64,000 nt of DNA, taken from contig NZ_JAAXOW010000004.1 of NCBI RefSeq assembly GCF_012396185.1, positions 186,001-250,000 of the forward strand, given 5' to 3'. The notes beneath the pieces are model-generated. The model had not been told where the DNA came from and did not search any database. It saw only the letters and a list, made by a program, of their open reading frames with translations. The DNA comes from Sanguibacter hominis ATCC BAA-789 (GTDB taxonomy: Bacteria > Actinomycetota > Actinomycetes > Actinomycetales > Cellulomonadaceae). A program made the position numbers and the translations under genes. Of the stretch, positions 8,948-17,609 are shown one piece after another. How positions within the stretch are numbered: position 1 is the first letter of the stretch; each line of letters begins with the position of its first letter.

Positions 8948-10360
8948 ATGACTCCCGACGTGCGGACGGCCCCGGTGCAGGCACCCGCGCCTGCGCCCGG
9001 CCCGGTCGGCCTGCTGCGCGCCCGCCAGGTGCTCGTCGACGGCGCGCTCCGGCCGGCGACGCTCGTCCTCGCCGAGGGCCGGGTCGCGGCCATCGCACCG
9101 TACGACGCCGCCCCGGACGACGCCGCACCCGGGGACACGTGGACCGTGCCGGACGGGCACGTCGTCCTGCCTGGCCTCGTCGACACGCACGTGCACGTCA
9201 ACGAGCCCGGCCGCACCTCCTGGGAGGGCTTCGCGTCCGCGACGCGCGCCGCGGCACGCGGCGGCGTCACGACGGTCGTCGACATGCCGCTCAACTCGGT
9301 CCCGCCCACGACGACCGTCGCGGGCCTCGAGGCGAAGCGCGCGGCGGCGACCGCTGCGGGGCTCGCGGTCGACGTCGCCCTGTGGGGCGGCGCCGTCCCC
9401 GGCAACGTGCGCGAGCTCGCGGGCCTGTGGGACGCGGGCGTCATGGGTTTCAAGTGCTTCCTCTCACCCTCGGGGGTGCCCGAGTTCGGGCACCTCGAGG
9501 ACGACGCGGCGCTCGACGAGCACCTGCGCGAGATCGCCCGGCTGGACGCGCTCATGGTGGTCCACGCGGAGGACCCGGCCGAGCTCGAGGCCGCCGCCCA
9601 CGGGCCGAGCCGCTCCTACCAGGACTTTCTCGCGTCACGCCCCGACTCCGCCGAGACCGCAGCGATCGCGCGGCTGATCGACTCCGTCCGGCGCACGGGC
9701 GCCCGCACGCACCTCCTGCACCTGTCGAGCGCCCGCGCGCTCGACCTCCTCGCGGATGCCCGCGCGGAGGGCCTGCCGCTCACCGTCGAGACGTGCCACC
9801 ACTACCTGTGCTTCGCCGCCGAGTCCATCCCGGACGCGGCGCCGCAGCTCAAGTGCTGCCCGCCGATCCGCTCCGAGGCCAACCGCGACCTGCTGTGGGA
9901 GGCGCTCGCCGACGGCGTGATCGACTGCGTCGTCTCCGACCACTCGCCCTCGACCGCCGAGGAGAAGCAGCGCGGCGACGGCGACCTGCAGGCCGCGTGG
10001 GGCGGTATCTCCGGCCTCGAGGTCGGGTTCGTCGCCCTCGCCGACGAGGCCCGACGCCGCGGCGTCTCCCTCGCGGACGTCTCACGCTGGACGTCGGCCG
10101 CGACCGCGCGGCTCGTCGGCCTCGACGTGCGCGGCAGCCGTCCGGCCAAGGGCGGGATCGCCGTCGGCTCCGCCGCGGACCTCCTCGTCTACGACCCGCA
10201 CGCGCGCGTCGTCGTCGACCAAGAGCTCCTCGCGCACCGCAACCCGATCTCTGCGTACCACGGTCGCCAGATCCGTGGCGCCGTCACGACGACCGTCCTC
10301 GGCGGGCGCGTCCTCGACCTCGAGGCGCCCGCGGGAGGCGCGCTCCTGACGCGGCCCTGA
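8948..10360 (+). CDS. allB: Allantoinase
   Basis: Zinc amidohydrolase that opens allantoin to allantoate. 470 residues in the cyclic amidohydrolase superfamily. Metal ligands are seen in DTHVHVNEPGR (HxH), the carboxylated Lys in GFKCFLSP, a His in VHAEDP, another in LHLSSA and the Asp in VVSDHSPS. The ALLB-type WEGF after the HxH motif and TVETCHHYLCF support allantoinase over dihydropyrimidinase. Placed directly after uricase, it carries the pathway from urate to allantoate; a 50-bp gap separates it from the aminotransferase. Confidence 0.93.
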   Translation: MTPDVRTAPVQAPAPAPGPVGLLRARQVLVDGALRPATLVLAEGRVAAIAPYDAAPDDAAPGDTWTVPDGHVVLPGLVDTHVHVNEPGRTSWEGFASATRAAARGGVTTVVDMPLNSVPPTTTVAGLEAKRAAATAAGLAVDVALWGGAVPGNVRELAGLWDAGVMGFKCFLSPSGVPEFGHLEDDAALDEHLREIARLDALMVVHAEDPAELEAAAHGPSRSYQDFLASRPDSAETAAIARLIDSVRRTGARTHLLHLSSARALDLLADARAEGLPLTVETCHHYLCFAAESIPDAAPQLKCCPPIRSEANRDLLWEALADGVIDCVVSDHSPSTAEEKQRGDGDLQAAWGGISGLEVGFVALADEARRRGVSLADVSRWTSAATARLVGLDVRGSRPAKGGIAVGSAADLLVYDPHARVVVDQELLAHRNPISAYHGRQIRGAVTTTVLGGRVLDLEAPAGGALLTRP

Positions 10361-10410
10361 CCCTCCCGACCCTCGTCGCCCGACCCGCACCCGAACCCCG
10401 AAGGACCACG

Positions 10411-11628
10411 ATGTCGAGCCAGATCGCACCACCGCCCCGCCTGCTCATGGGCCCGGGCCCGGTCAACGCGGACCCGCGGGTGCTGCGCGCGATGTCCGCC
10501 CAGCTCGTCGGTCAGTACGACCCGGTCATGACCGGCTACATGACCGAGACGATGGGTCTCCTGCGCGGCGTGCTCCGCACGGACAACGAGCAGACGCTCC
10601 TCGTCGACGGTACCTCCCGCGCGGGCATCGAGGCGGCGCTCGTGTCGCTCGTCGAGCCGGGCGACCGCGTGCTCGTCCCCGTGTTCGGGAGGTTCGGGCA
10701 CCTCCTCGTCGAGATCGCCGAGCGGTGCGGTGCCGAGGTGCACACGATCCAGCGGCCCTGGGGAGAGGTGTTCGAGGCCGAGGAGATCGAGGCCGCCGTC
10801 GAGCGCGTACGGCCGTCCGTCGTCGCGATCGTCCACGGCGACACGTCGACGACGCTCGCCCAGCCGCTCGACGGGCTCGGCGAGATCTGCCGACGCCACG
10901 ACGCGATCCTCTACGTCGACGCGACCGCGTCCCTCGGCGGCAACGACCTCGCGACCGACGACCTGGCGCTCGACGTCGTCACCGCCGGCCTGCAGAAGTG
11001 CCTCGGCGGGCCGTCCGGCAGCGCGCCCGTCACGCTCTCCCCGCGCGCCGTCGACCGGATCGTCGCCCGGCGCCACACCGAGGCCGGCATCCGCGACGCC
11101 GACGAGCAGGACGCGGCCGGCCGCCGCATCGCGTCGAACTACCTCGACCTCGCGCAGATCATGGACTACTGGGGGCCGCGCCGGCTCAACCACCACACCG
11201 AGGCCACCACGATGCTCTACGGCGCCCGCGAGTGCGCCCGCCTCCTCGTCGAGGAGGGCATGGACGCCGCCGTCGAGCGCCACCGCCTGCACGGCGCGGC
11301 CATGGCCGCGGGCGTCGCGGGCCTCGGCCTCGAGGTCTACGGCGACCAGCGGCACAAGATGAACAACGTCGTCGGCGTCGTCATCCCTGACGGTGTGGTC
11401 GGCGACGCGGTCCGCAGCGAGATGCTCGCCGACTACGGCATCGAGATCGGCACGTCCTTCGGGCCGCTGCACGGCCGCGTGTGGCGCATCGGCACGATGG
11501 GCTACAACGCTCGCAAGGACGCCGTGCTCACGACGCTCGCCGCGTTCGAGCAGGTGCTGCGGCGCGCGGGCGTGCGTGTCCCGGCGGGCGGCGGCGTCGA
11601 CGGAGCCCAGGCGGTGTACGCCTCATGA
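10411..11628 (+). CDS. pucG: PLP aminotransferase, probable (S)-ureidoglycine-glyoxylate aminotransferase
   Basis: Class V aminotransferase of 405 residues in the alanine-glyoxylate/serine-glyoxylate group. Start PPRLLMGPGPVNADPRVL is the family opening; the PLP Lys lies in TAGLQKCLGGPSG; VDATASLGGN holds the Asp that binds the pyridine N. Between allantoinase and allantoate amidohydrolase the expected role is that of Bacillus PucG: ureidoglycine plus glyoxylate gives oxalurate plus glycine. No ureidoglycolate lyase or dehydrogenase is encoded nearby, which fits this route. A generic alanine-glyoxylate aminotransferase remains possible. The stop overlaps the next start (ATGA). Confidence 0.85.
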   Translation: MSSQIAPPPRLLMGPGPVNADPRVLRAMSAQLVGQYDPVMTGYMTETMGLLRGVLRTDNEQTLLVDGTSRAGIEAALVSLVEPGDRVLVPVFGRFGHLLVEIAERCGAEVHTIQRPWGEVFEAEEIEAAVERVRPSVVAIVHGDTSTTLAQPLDGLGEICRRHDAILYVDATASLGGNDLATDDLALDVVTAGLQKCLGGPSGSAPVTLSPRAVDRIVARRHTEAGIRDADEQDAAGRRIASNYLDLAQIMDYWGPRRLNHHTEATTMLYGARECARLLVEEGMDAAVERHRLHGAAMAAGVAGLGLEVYGDQRHKMNNVVGVVIPDGVVGDAVRSEMLADYGIEIGTSFGPLHGRVWRIGTMGYNARKDAVLTTLAAFEQVLRRAGVRVPAGGGVDGAQAVYAS

Positions 11629-12887
11629 CGGCCACCACGCTCAGCCCTCTCGTCACGGACATCCTCGCGCGCTGCGACGAGCTCGCCGCGATCTCCGCGC
11701 GTCCCGACCGCCTCGAGCGCCTCCACCTCACTCCCGAGCACGCCCGCGCGCACGACCTCGTCGAGCAGTGGATGCAGGCCGCCGGCATGCGCACGTGGCA
11801 GGACGCGGCAGGCAACCGCTGGGGCCGCGTCGAGGGGGCGACGCCCGGCCTGCCCGCGCTCGTCCTCGGCTCCCACACCGACACCGTCCCCGACGCGGGC
11901 CGCTACGACGGCATGCTCGGCGTGGTCCTCGCGATCGCCGTCGTGTCCCAGGTCGCCGACCTGCTCGCGGACGCGCCGTTCGCGATCGAGGTCGTCGCCT
12001 TCAGCGACGAGGAAGGCACCCGGTTCGCGACGCCGCTCCTCGGCTCCCGCGCCGTCGCCGGCCTGTGGGACCCGGTGCTCCTCGACGTGACCGACGCCGA
12101 CGGCGTCAGCCTGTGGGGCGCCCTCGAGGCGTTCGGCCTCGACCCCGAACGCGTCGGCGAGGCCGCCCGGCTCCCCGCGGAGATCGTCGGCTACCTCGAG
12201 ACGCACATCGAGCAGGGCCCCGAGCTCGAGGCAGCCGACCGGTCGCTCGCCGTCGTCTCGTCGATCGCCGGCGCCCGACGCTTCGCGATCACCGTCGCGG
12301 GCGAGGCCCGGCACGCGGGCGGCACGCCGTACCCGCGGCGGCGCGACGCGCTCGCCGGCGCGAGCGAGATCGTCGTCGCGATCGAGGCCGCCGCCCGCCC
12401 GACCGCCTGCCTCGCCACCGTCGGCCGCCTCACGGTCGAGCCAGGCGCCGTCAACGTCATCGCAGGCCGTGCCGAGCTCACGCTCGACCTGCGCGCCGAG
12501 AGCGACACCGAGCGCGACGCGATGTACGAGCGCCTCCTCGACGAGATGCACGCCGTGTGCGCGCGCCGCGGCCTCGCCCTCGACGTCCGCGAGACGCACT
12601 CCGCGCCGTCGACCCCGTGCGCCCCCTGGCTGCAGGACGCCGTCGCGGACGGCGTGCGCGCCTCGGGAGACCCCGACCCGACCGTCATGTGGAGCCGTGC
12701 AGGCCATGACGGCATGGCGGTCGCTGCGGTCGCCGACGTCGGCATGCTGTTCCTGCGCTGCCACGACGGCATCAGCCACCACCGCGACGAGGACGTCCGC
12801 GCGGTCGACGTCGCCCGCGCCCTCGAGGCGTTCGAGGCGGCGGTCCGCTCGTGCGCCGACCGCGTCGCCGGGAGCCAGGCACGATGA
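11625..12887 (+). CDS. allC: Allantoate amidohydrolase (M20 carbamoylase family)
   Basis: Dinuclear-metal M20 enzyme of 420 residues that removes a carbamoyl group from allantoate to give ureidoglycine, CO2 and ammonia. Metal ligands: GSHTDTVPDAGRYDG (His, bridging Asp), FSDEEGTRF (Glu pair), ETHIEQGP (His) and the C-terminal HDGISHHRDE. The split M20 fold with a dimerisation insert is evident from RRFAITVAGEARHAGGTPYP. Related hydantoin or N-carbamoyl-amino-acid hydrolases look alike, so the assignment leans on its position between pucG and the regulator. It overlaps both neighbours by 4 bp. Confidence 0.88.
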   Translation: MTATTLSPLVTDILARCDELAAISARPDRLERLHLTPEHARAHDLVEQWMQAAGMRTWQDAAGNRWGRVEGATPGLPALVLGSHTDTVPDAGRYDGMLGVVLAIAVVSQVADLLADAPFAIEVVAFSDEEGTRFATPLLGSRAVAGLWDPVLLDVTDADGVSLWGALEAFGLDPERVGEAARLPAEIVGYLETHIEQGPELEAADRSLAVVSSIAGARRFAITVAGEARHAGGTPYPRRRDALAGASEIVVAIEAAARPTACLATVGRLTVEPGAVNVIAGRAELTLDLRAESDTERDAMYERLLDEMHAVCARRGLALDVRETHSAPSTPCAPWLQDAVADGVRASGDPDPTVMWSRAGHDGMAVAAVADVGMLFLRCHDGISHHRDEDVRAVDVARALEAFEAAVRSCADRVAGSQAR

Positions 12888-13765
12888 CCGTCCGCCCGGC
12901 CGACGCCGCGCACCGCACCGTCGTCGACGTCCCCCCGGCCACCCGCATCGAAGCCCGCATCGAGGCCGCGATGAGCGAGCTGTCCCGCCAGGAGCGGCGC
13001 GCCGCCGAGACCCTGCTCGAGCACCTCGGCGACCTCGCCACCTACCGTGCGAGCGAGCTCGCCAGGCTCGCGGACGTCTCCAAGGCGACGATGAGCCGGC
13101 TGTTCCGCAGCCTCGGCTTCGCCGACTTCGAAGAGGTGCGCGAGCACCTGCGCGACCTGCGCTCCGCAGGAGAGCCTCGCCACGTCGAGGCGCCGTCGTC
13201 CCTCGTCGCGCGCGCCCACGCGGAGGCGGAGGTGGTCCGTGAGGCGCTCGCCGTGCTCGACGACGCCGTCGTCGCCGACGTCCAGGACCACCTCGTCGCC
13301 GCGCGGCGCGTGCTCGTGCTCGGCTGGCGCAACAGCTACCCCGTCGCGCTGCACCTGCGCGAGCAGCTCCTGCAGGCGCGCAGCCTGGTCGTCGTCGCAC
13401 CGACGCCCGGGCAGGTCGTCGGCGAGGAGCTCGTCGACCTCGGTCCGGACGACGTCGTCGTCGCGGTCGGCTTCCGGCGCCGTCCCACGGTCTTCGGGCC
13501 GGCCGTCGCCGCAGCCGCCGCGACCGGCGCCTACGTCGTGCTGCTCTCCGACCCGTCAGGGCACCGGCACGCCGCGTCCGCCCACGCGTGGCTGAGCTGC
13601 CCCGTCGCGTCGGGGCTCGCGTTCGACAGCTACGCGGCGCCCATGGCTGTCGCGGCGGTCCTCGCCGACGGCGTCCTGGGACGCACGGGGCCCGCCGGTC
13701 GCGAGCGCACGAGCCGCATCTCGCACAGCTTCGAGACCTTGCAGGAGGTCGAGCGATGGATCTGA
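12884..13765 (+). CDS. RpiR/MurR-family transcriptional regulator (HTH + SIS)
   Basis: DNA-binding regulator of 293 residues. An RpiR-type HTH occupies about 20-95 (SRQERRAAETLLEHL, then ASELARLADVSKATMSRLF with the recognition helix) and a SIS domain follows (VLVLGWRNSYPVALHLREQL; VVAVGFRRRPTVFGP). SIS domains usually sense phosphosugars, but RpiR-type proteins also occur in purine clusters (HpxU/HpxR-like settings differ, so the ligand is open). It is embedded in the middle of the uraD operon with overlaps on both sides (ATGA, then 10 bp), hence co-expressed with its likely targets. It is the best candidate in the window to bind the TTAC-N6-GAAAC motif. Confidence 0.88.
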   Translation: MTVRPADAAHRTVVDVPPATRIEARIEAAMSELSRQERRAAETLLEHLGDLATYRASELARLADVSKATMSRLFRSLGFADFEEVREHLRDLRSAGEPRHVEAPSSLVARAHAEAEVVREALAVLDDAVVADVQDHLVAARRVLVLGWRNSYPVALHLREQLLQARSLVVVAPTPGQVVGEELVDLGPDDVVVAVGFRRRPTVFGPAVAAAAATGAYVVLLSDPSGHRHAASAHAWLSCPVASGLAFDSYAAPMAVAAVLADGVLGRTGPAGRERTSRISHSFETLQEVERWI

Positions 13766-14604
13766 CCACCGTCACCAGCTACCGGCGCGCCCGGACCGTC
13801 GACGACCTCGAGCTCGGCCCCGGCGAGGCCTTCGTCGCGGGCGGCACCTGGCTCTTCTCCCAGCCGCAGCCCGGCGTGACGGGGCTCGTCGACCTGACCA
13901 GCCTCGGGTGGGAGGACTGGGAGGTGCTGCCCGACGGCGACCTGCGCATCGCCGCGACCTGCACCGTCGAGCGCCTCCAGCAGGTCCCGGCAGGCGTCGT
14001 CGGCCCCGCGCACGCGCTCGTGCGGTCGTGCGTGGACGCGTTCCTCATGTCGTTCAAGGTCCAGACCGCAGCGACCGTCGGGGGCAACGTCGCCATGGCG
14101 CTCCCGGCCGGTGCGATGATCTCGCTCCTGGCCGCCCTCGACGCGACCGCCGTCGTGTGGGGGCCGGGCGGCCCGCGGCGCGAGGCGGTCGCCTCACTCG
14201 TGCGCGGGGTCCGCGAGACGAGCCTCGAGCCCGGAGAGGTGCTGCGCGCGATCGACGTGCCGCGCCGCGCGCTCGCAGGCCGCCATGCGATGCGCAAGAT
14301 CGCCCTGACGAGGCTCGGGCGCTCGTCGTGCGTCGTCGTCGGCCGCGTCGATCTCGACGGCACCGCGACCGTGACCGTCAGCGCGGCCACGCCGCGCCCC
14401 GCCGTCCTGCGGTTCCCGACGCTCCCGACATCCGCCGACCTGCGCGACGCCGTCGCGCACCTCGGTACGGACGTCGGCTGGTACGCCGACGCGCACGGCC
14501 CCGCGGACTGGCGCGCCGCGATGGCCGCCGAGCTGGCCGAGCAGGTGCGGGCCGAGCTCGCGACACCCGAGCAGGAGCAGCCTGCCGGACAGGAGGACCG
14601 ATGA
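13756..14604 (+). CDS. Xanthine dehydrogenase FAD-binding subunit
   Basis: FAD subunit of a molybdenum hydroxylase, 282 residues, moving electrons from the Fe-S clusters to NAD. Family features: AFVAGGTWLF (FAD loop), a DLTSLGWEDW segment, TVGGNVAMALPAGAMI (second FAD loop, TVGGN) and the CO-dehydrogenase-flavoprotein C-terminal region. It starts 10 bp inside the end of the regulator gene and overlaps the next subunit by an ATGA junction. Slightly smaller than the E. coli XdhB type (292). Function as xanthine dehydrogenase follows from the fused partner and pathway context. Confidence 0.9.
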   Translation: MDLTTVTSYRRARTVDDLELGPGEAFVAGGTWLFSQPQPGVTGLVDLTSLGWEDWEVLPDGDLRIAATCTVERLQQVPAGVVGPAHALVRSCVDAFLMSFKVQTAATVGGNVAMALPAGAMISLLAALDATAVVWGPGGPRREAVASLVRGVRETSLEPGEVLRAIDVPRRALAGRHAMRKIALTRLGRSSCVVVGRVDLDGTATVTVSAATPRPAVLRFPTLPTSADLRDAVAHLGTDVGWYADAHGPADWRAAMAAELAEQVRAELATPEQEQPAGQEDR

Positions 14605-17384
14605 GCATCACGATCGACGGCCGCACCGCGGCGAACGAGCCCGCCCCCGGCCAGTGCCTGCGCACGTTCTTGCGCGACGAGGGCACGCTCGGCGTGAAGA
14701 AGGGCTGCGACGCGGGCGACTGCGGCGCGTGCACCGTCATGCTCGACGGCGCCCCCGTGCACTCGTGCCTCACCCCCGCCCACCGCGCCGAGGGTCGCGA
14801 GGTCACGACCGTCTCAGGCCTCGGCACGCCCGAGACGCTCGGCGCCGTCCAGCAGCGGTTCGTCGACGCGGCCGGGTTCCAGTGCGGCTTCTGCACCGCC
14901 GGCTACGTCGTCACCGCGACAGCGCTCGCCAACGAGGACGGCAACCTTCCACCCATGACGGACACCGAGCTCGAGCGCACGTTCAAGGGGAACCTGTGCC
15001 GGTGCACCGGGTACCGCTCGGTGCGCGACGCGCTCGCCGGGACGTGCAACGTCGACCGGGCGGCGCACAGCAGCGCAGGCGACGCCCCGCACGGACGCTC
15101 CCTCGCCGCGCCAGCGGGCCCGCGGATCGTCACGGGGACCGAGGAGTTCACGCTCGACCAGCCGACCGTCGGGGTGCTCCACCTCGCGGTGCTGCGCAGC
15201 CCGCACGCGCACGCCCGCATCACCGCGATCGACGCGACGCGTGCCCGCTCCCTCCCCGGTGTGCGGCTGGTGCTCACGCACGAGGACGTGCCCGACGTCC
15301 TGTACTCGACCGGCCGCCACGAGTCGCGTCTCGACGATCCGGACGACACCCGCATGCTCGACCGTGTGGTCCGCTTCCGCGGGCAGCGCGTCGCGGCGGT
15401 CGTCGCGGAGTCGGTGCGGATCGCGCACGCGGCGATCGAGCTGATCGACGTGACGTACGAGGTGCTCGCGCACGTCGTCGACCCCGAGGAGGCGCGTCAG
15501 CCGGGCGCGCCGCTCGTGCACGGCGACAAGGACCCGGACGCGAGCCGCATCGCCGAGCCGGGGCGCAACGTCGTCGCGCAGACGCACGGCGAGGTGGGCG
15601 ACGTCGCGGCGGGCCTCGCCGAGGCGGACGTCGTCGTGACGGGCACGTGGCGCACCGCTCGCGTCACGCACGCGAGCCTCGAGACGCACGGCGCGCGCGC
15701 GTGGGTCGACTCGGCGGGGAGGCTCGTCGTGCGCAGCTCGACGCAGGTGCCGTTCCTCGTGCGCGACGAGCTCGCGCACGTCCTGGGTCTCGACCCCGAG
15801 CGGGTCCGCGTCTTCACCGCGCGCGTCGGCGGCGGGTTCGGCGGCAAGCAGGAGCTGCTCGTCGAGGACCTCGTGAGCCTCGCCGCCCTGCGGCTCAGCG
15901 AGCCCGTGCAGTGGGAGCTGACGCGCGAGGAGCAGTTCGCGGCCGTGCCGCTGCGGCACCCGATGCGTGTCTCGGTGACGCTCGGTGCGCGCTCGGACGG
16001 GACGCTCACGGCGATGCAGGTCGACGTGCTGTCCGACACGGGCGCGTACGGCAACCACGGGCCCGGCGTGCTGTTCCACGGCTGCCACGAGTCGGTCGCG
16101 ACGTACCGCTGCGCCAACAAGCGCGTCGACGCCGAGGCCGTCTACACGCACAACCCGCCGTCGGGTGCGTTCCGCGGGTACGGGCTCGGCCAGGTGGTGT
16201 TCGGCATCGAGTCGGCGATGGACGAGCTCGCCCAGCGGCTCGGCATGTCGCCGTTCGACCTGCGGCGGCGCAACGTCGTCGTGCCTGGTGACGACTTCGT
16301 CGTCAACGGACCGCCCGGCGGCGACCTGGCGTTCGGGTCGTACGGCCTCGACCAGTGCCTCGACCTCGTCGAGGCAGACCTCGCCGCGGCGGTCGCGCGC
16401 GGGGTCGACGCCGACGTGCCCGCGGGCTGGCGCGTCGCGGACGGCATGGCGGCTGCGATGATCGCGACGATCCCGCCGCGCGGCCACCACTCGCACGCCG
16501 CAGTCACGATGGGGCCCGACGGGACGGTGACCGTCGCGGTGGGGACGGCGGAGTTCGGCAACGGCACCGCGACCGTGCACACGCAGCTCGCCGCGACCGA
16601 GCTCGGCGTCCCTGCGGACCGGGTGCGCCTGCAGACGGCGGACACGGACACGTCCGGCTACGACACGGGTGCGTACGGCTCGACGGGGTCGGTCGTCGCC
16701 GGCGGCGCCGTCGTGAACGCCGCGCGGGCGCTGCGCGACGCGCTCGTGGCGCGCGCCGAGGAGCGCGTCCTCGCCCCGGTCGGGGCCGTCGTCGGGACGA
16801 GCGCGGGGGTCCGGGTCGCTGAGACGCCGCGAGAGGCGGGTCGCGTCGTCGCCGACGGCGTCCTCGTCGCCGGGGTCCTCGTGCCGTGGTCGGTGCTGCT
16901 CGACGAGCCGATGACGTGCGAGGGCGAGCATCACGGCTCGCCGCGCTCGGTCGCGTTCAACGTGCAGGGCGTGCGGGTCGCCGTCGACCCTGCGACGGGA
17001 GAGGTGCGGGTGCTGCACGCGGTCCAGGCGGTCGACGCGGGCGTCGTCGTGAACCCGGAGCAGCTGCGGGGGCAGGTCGAGGGAGGGTTCGCGCAAGGGC
17101 TCGGTGGCGCGTTGTACGAGGAGGTCATGCTCGACGACGGCGCCGTCACCACCCGGACGTTCCGCGACTACCGGGTGCCGCAGATGGCGGACGTCCCTCC
17201 GATCACCGTCCTGTTCGCCGACACCTGCGACGCGATCGGGCCGCGCGGCGCGAAGTCCATGAGCGAAGCGCCGTACAACCCGGTCGCCCCGGCGGTCGCG
17301 AACGCGATCGCTCGGGCGATCGGCGTGCGTCCGCACGAGCTCCCGATGTCCCGGGACCGCGTCTGGCGGCTCGCGAACGCCTGA
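14601..17384 (+). CDS. Fused 2Fe-2S / molybdopterin subunit of xanthine dehydrogenase
   Basis: 927 residues combining two subunits usually encoded separately. Residues 1-150 are the iron-sulfur part: plant-type cluster GCDAGDCGACTV plus C further on, then CGFCTAGYV and NLCRCTGY for the second cluster. From about 185 to the end is the molybdopterin part: LRSPHAHARI, GGGFGGKQE, the FRGYGLGQ substrate/Mo loop and GAKSMSEAP with the catalytic Glu. The layout resembles E. coli XdhD (a fused putative hypoxanthine/purine oxidase) rather than three-subunit enzymes. It oxidises (hypo)xanthine to urate, feeding the uricase at the operon front. It overlaps the FAD subunit and ends the nine-gene operon. 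Confidence 0.9.
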   Translation: MSITIDGRTAANEPAPGQCLRTFLRDEGTLGVKKGCDAGDCGACTVMLDGAPVHSCLTPAHRAEGREVTTVSGLGTPETLGAVQQRFVDAAGFQCGFCTAGYVVTATALANEDGNLPPMTDTELERTFKGNLCRCTGYRSVRDALAGTCNVDRAAHSSAGDAPHGRSLAAPAGPRIVTGTEEFTLDQPTVGVLHLAVLRSPHAHARITAIDATRARSLPGVRLVLTHEDVPDVLYSTGRHESRLDDPDDTRMLDRVVRFRGQRVAAVVAESVRIAHAAIELIDVTYEVLAHVVDPEEARQPGAPLVHGDKDPDASRIAEPGRNVVAQTHGEVGDVAAGLAEADVVVTGTWRTARVTHASLETHGARAWVDSAGRLVVRSSTQVPFLVRDELAHVLGLDPERVRVFTARVGGGFGGKQELLVEDLVSLAALRLSEPVQWELTREEQFAAVPLRHPMRVSVTLGARSDGTLTAMQVDVLSDTGAYGNHGPGVLFHGCHESVATYRCANKRVDAEAVYTHNPPSGAFRGYGLGQVVFGIESAMDELAQRLGMSPFDLRRRNVVVPGDDFVVNGPPGGDLAFGSYGLDQCLDLVEADLAAAVARGVDADVPAGWRVADGMAAAMIATIPPRGHHSHAAVTMGPDGTVTVAVGTAEFGNGTATVHTQLAATELGVPADRVRLQTADTDTSGYDTGAYGSTGSVVAGGAVVNAARALRDALVARAEERVLAPVGAVVGTSAGVRVAETPREAGRVVADGVLVAGVLVPWSVLLDEPMTCEGEHHGSPRSVAFNVQGVRVAVDPATGEVRVLHAVQAVDAGVVVNPEQLRGQVEGGFAQGLGGALYEEVMLDDGAVTTRTFRDYRVPQMADVPPITVLFADTCDAIGPRGAKSMSEAPYNPVAPAVANAIARAIGVRPHELPMSRDRVWRLANA

Positions 17385-17414
17385 CCACGGCGTGGCTTCG
17401 GCCGGTCCCGGCGC

Positions 17415-17457
17415 GGCTTCGGCTGGCGGGTTTCGGCTGCCGTGCCCTTCGCCGAGG
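17415..17457 (+). repeat. 43-bp direct repeat, left copy
   Basis: About 43 bp (GGCT, then GGCTGGCGGGT, ending CGCCGAGG) that recur with one gap at 17557-17598, on either side of the 19-bp-period element. Confidence 0.5.
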
Positions 17458-17541
17458 TAGGCCTCTGCGCGCGAGGTAGGTGTGTGGGCGCGAGGTAGGG
17501 GGTTGCAGGGCCCTGTCTCGCGTGGGCGCCCCTACCTCGGC
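17454..17541. repeat. 19-bp-period intergenic element, copy A
   Basis: Between the convergent ends of the xanthine dehydrogenase operon and xdhC. On the plus strand GAGGTAGG begins at 17454, 17473 and 17492, exactly 19 bp apart. On the minus strand GAGGTAGG begins at 17538 and GAGACAGG at 17519, again 19 bp apart. The right half (17511-17541) matches copy B at 49534-49564 at all but two positions with no gap. Not coding; no known element recognised. Confidence 0.75.
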
Positions 17542-17556
17542 GGCCGGTTCGGGCTC

Positions 17557-17598
17557 GGCTCTGGCTGGCGGGTCCCGCTGCCGAACCCCTCGCCGAGG
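17557..17598 (+). repeat. 43-bp direct repeat, right copy
   Basis: Second copy of the repeat at 17415-17457; reads GGCT, GGCTGGCGGGT and ends CGCCGAGG, just before the xdhC stop. Confidence 0.5.
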
Positions 17599-17609
17599 AT
17601 CGGCGGCGC

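Noticed and set aside
9139-10410. N-terminal extension of the aminotransferase
   Set aside because: The open frame upstream of 10411 is an Arg-rich shadow of the allantoinase gene; the family start begins at 10411.
14814-17336. 840-residue minus-strand open frame opposite the xanthine dehydrogenase gene
   Set aside because: High-GC antisense shadow: Arg/Asp/His-rich, no domains, no ribosome site, opposite a well conserved gene.
17454-17541. CRISPR-like repeat array
   Set aside because: Units are 19 bp head to tail with no unique spacers of fixed size, part of them inverted, and no cas genes are present.
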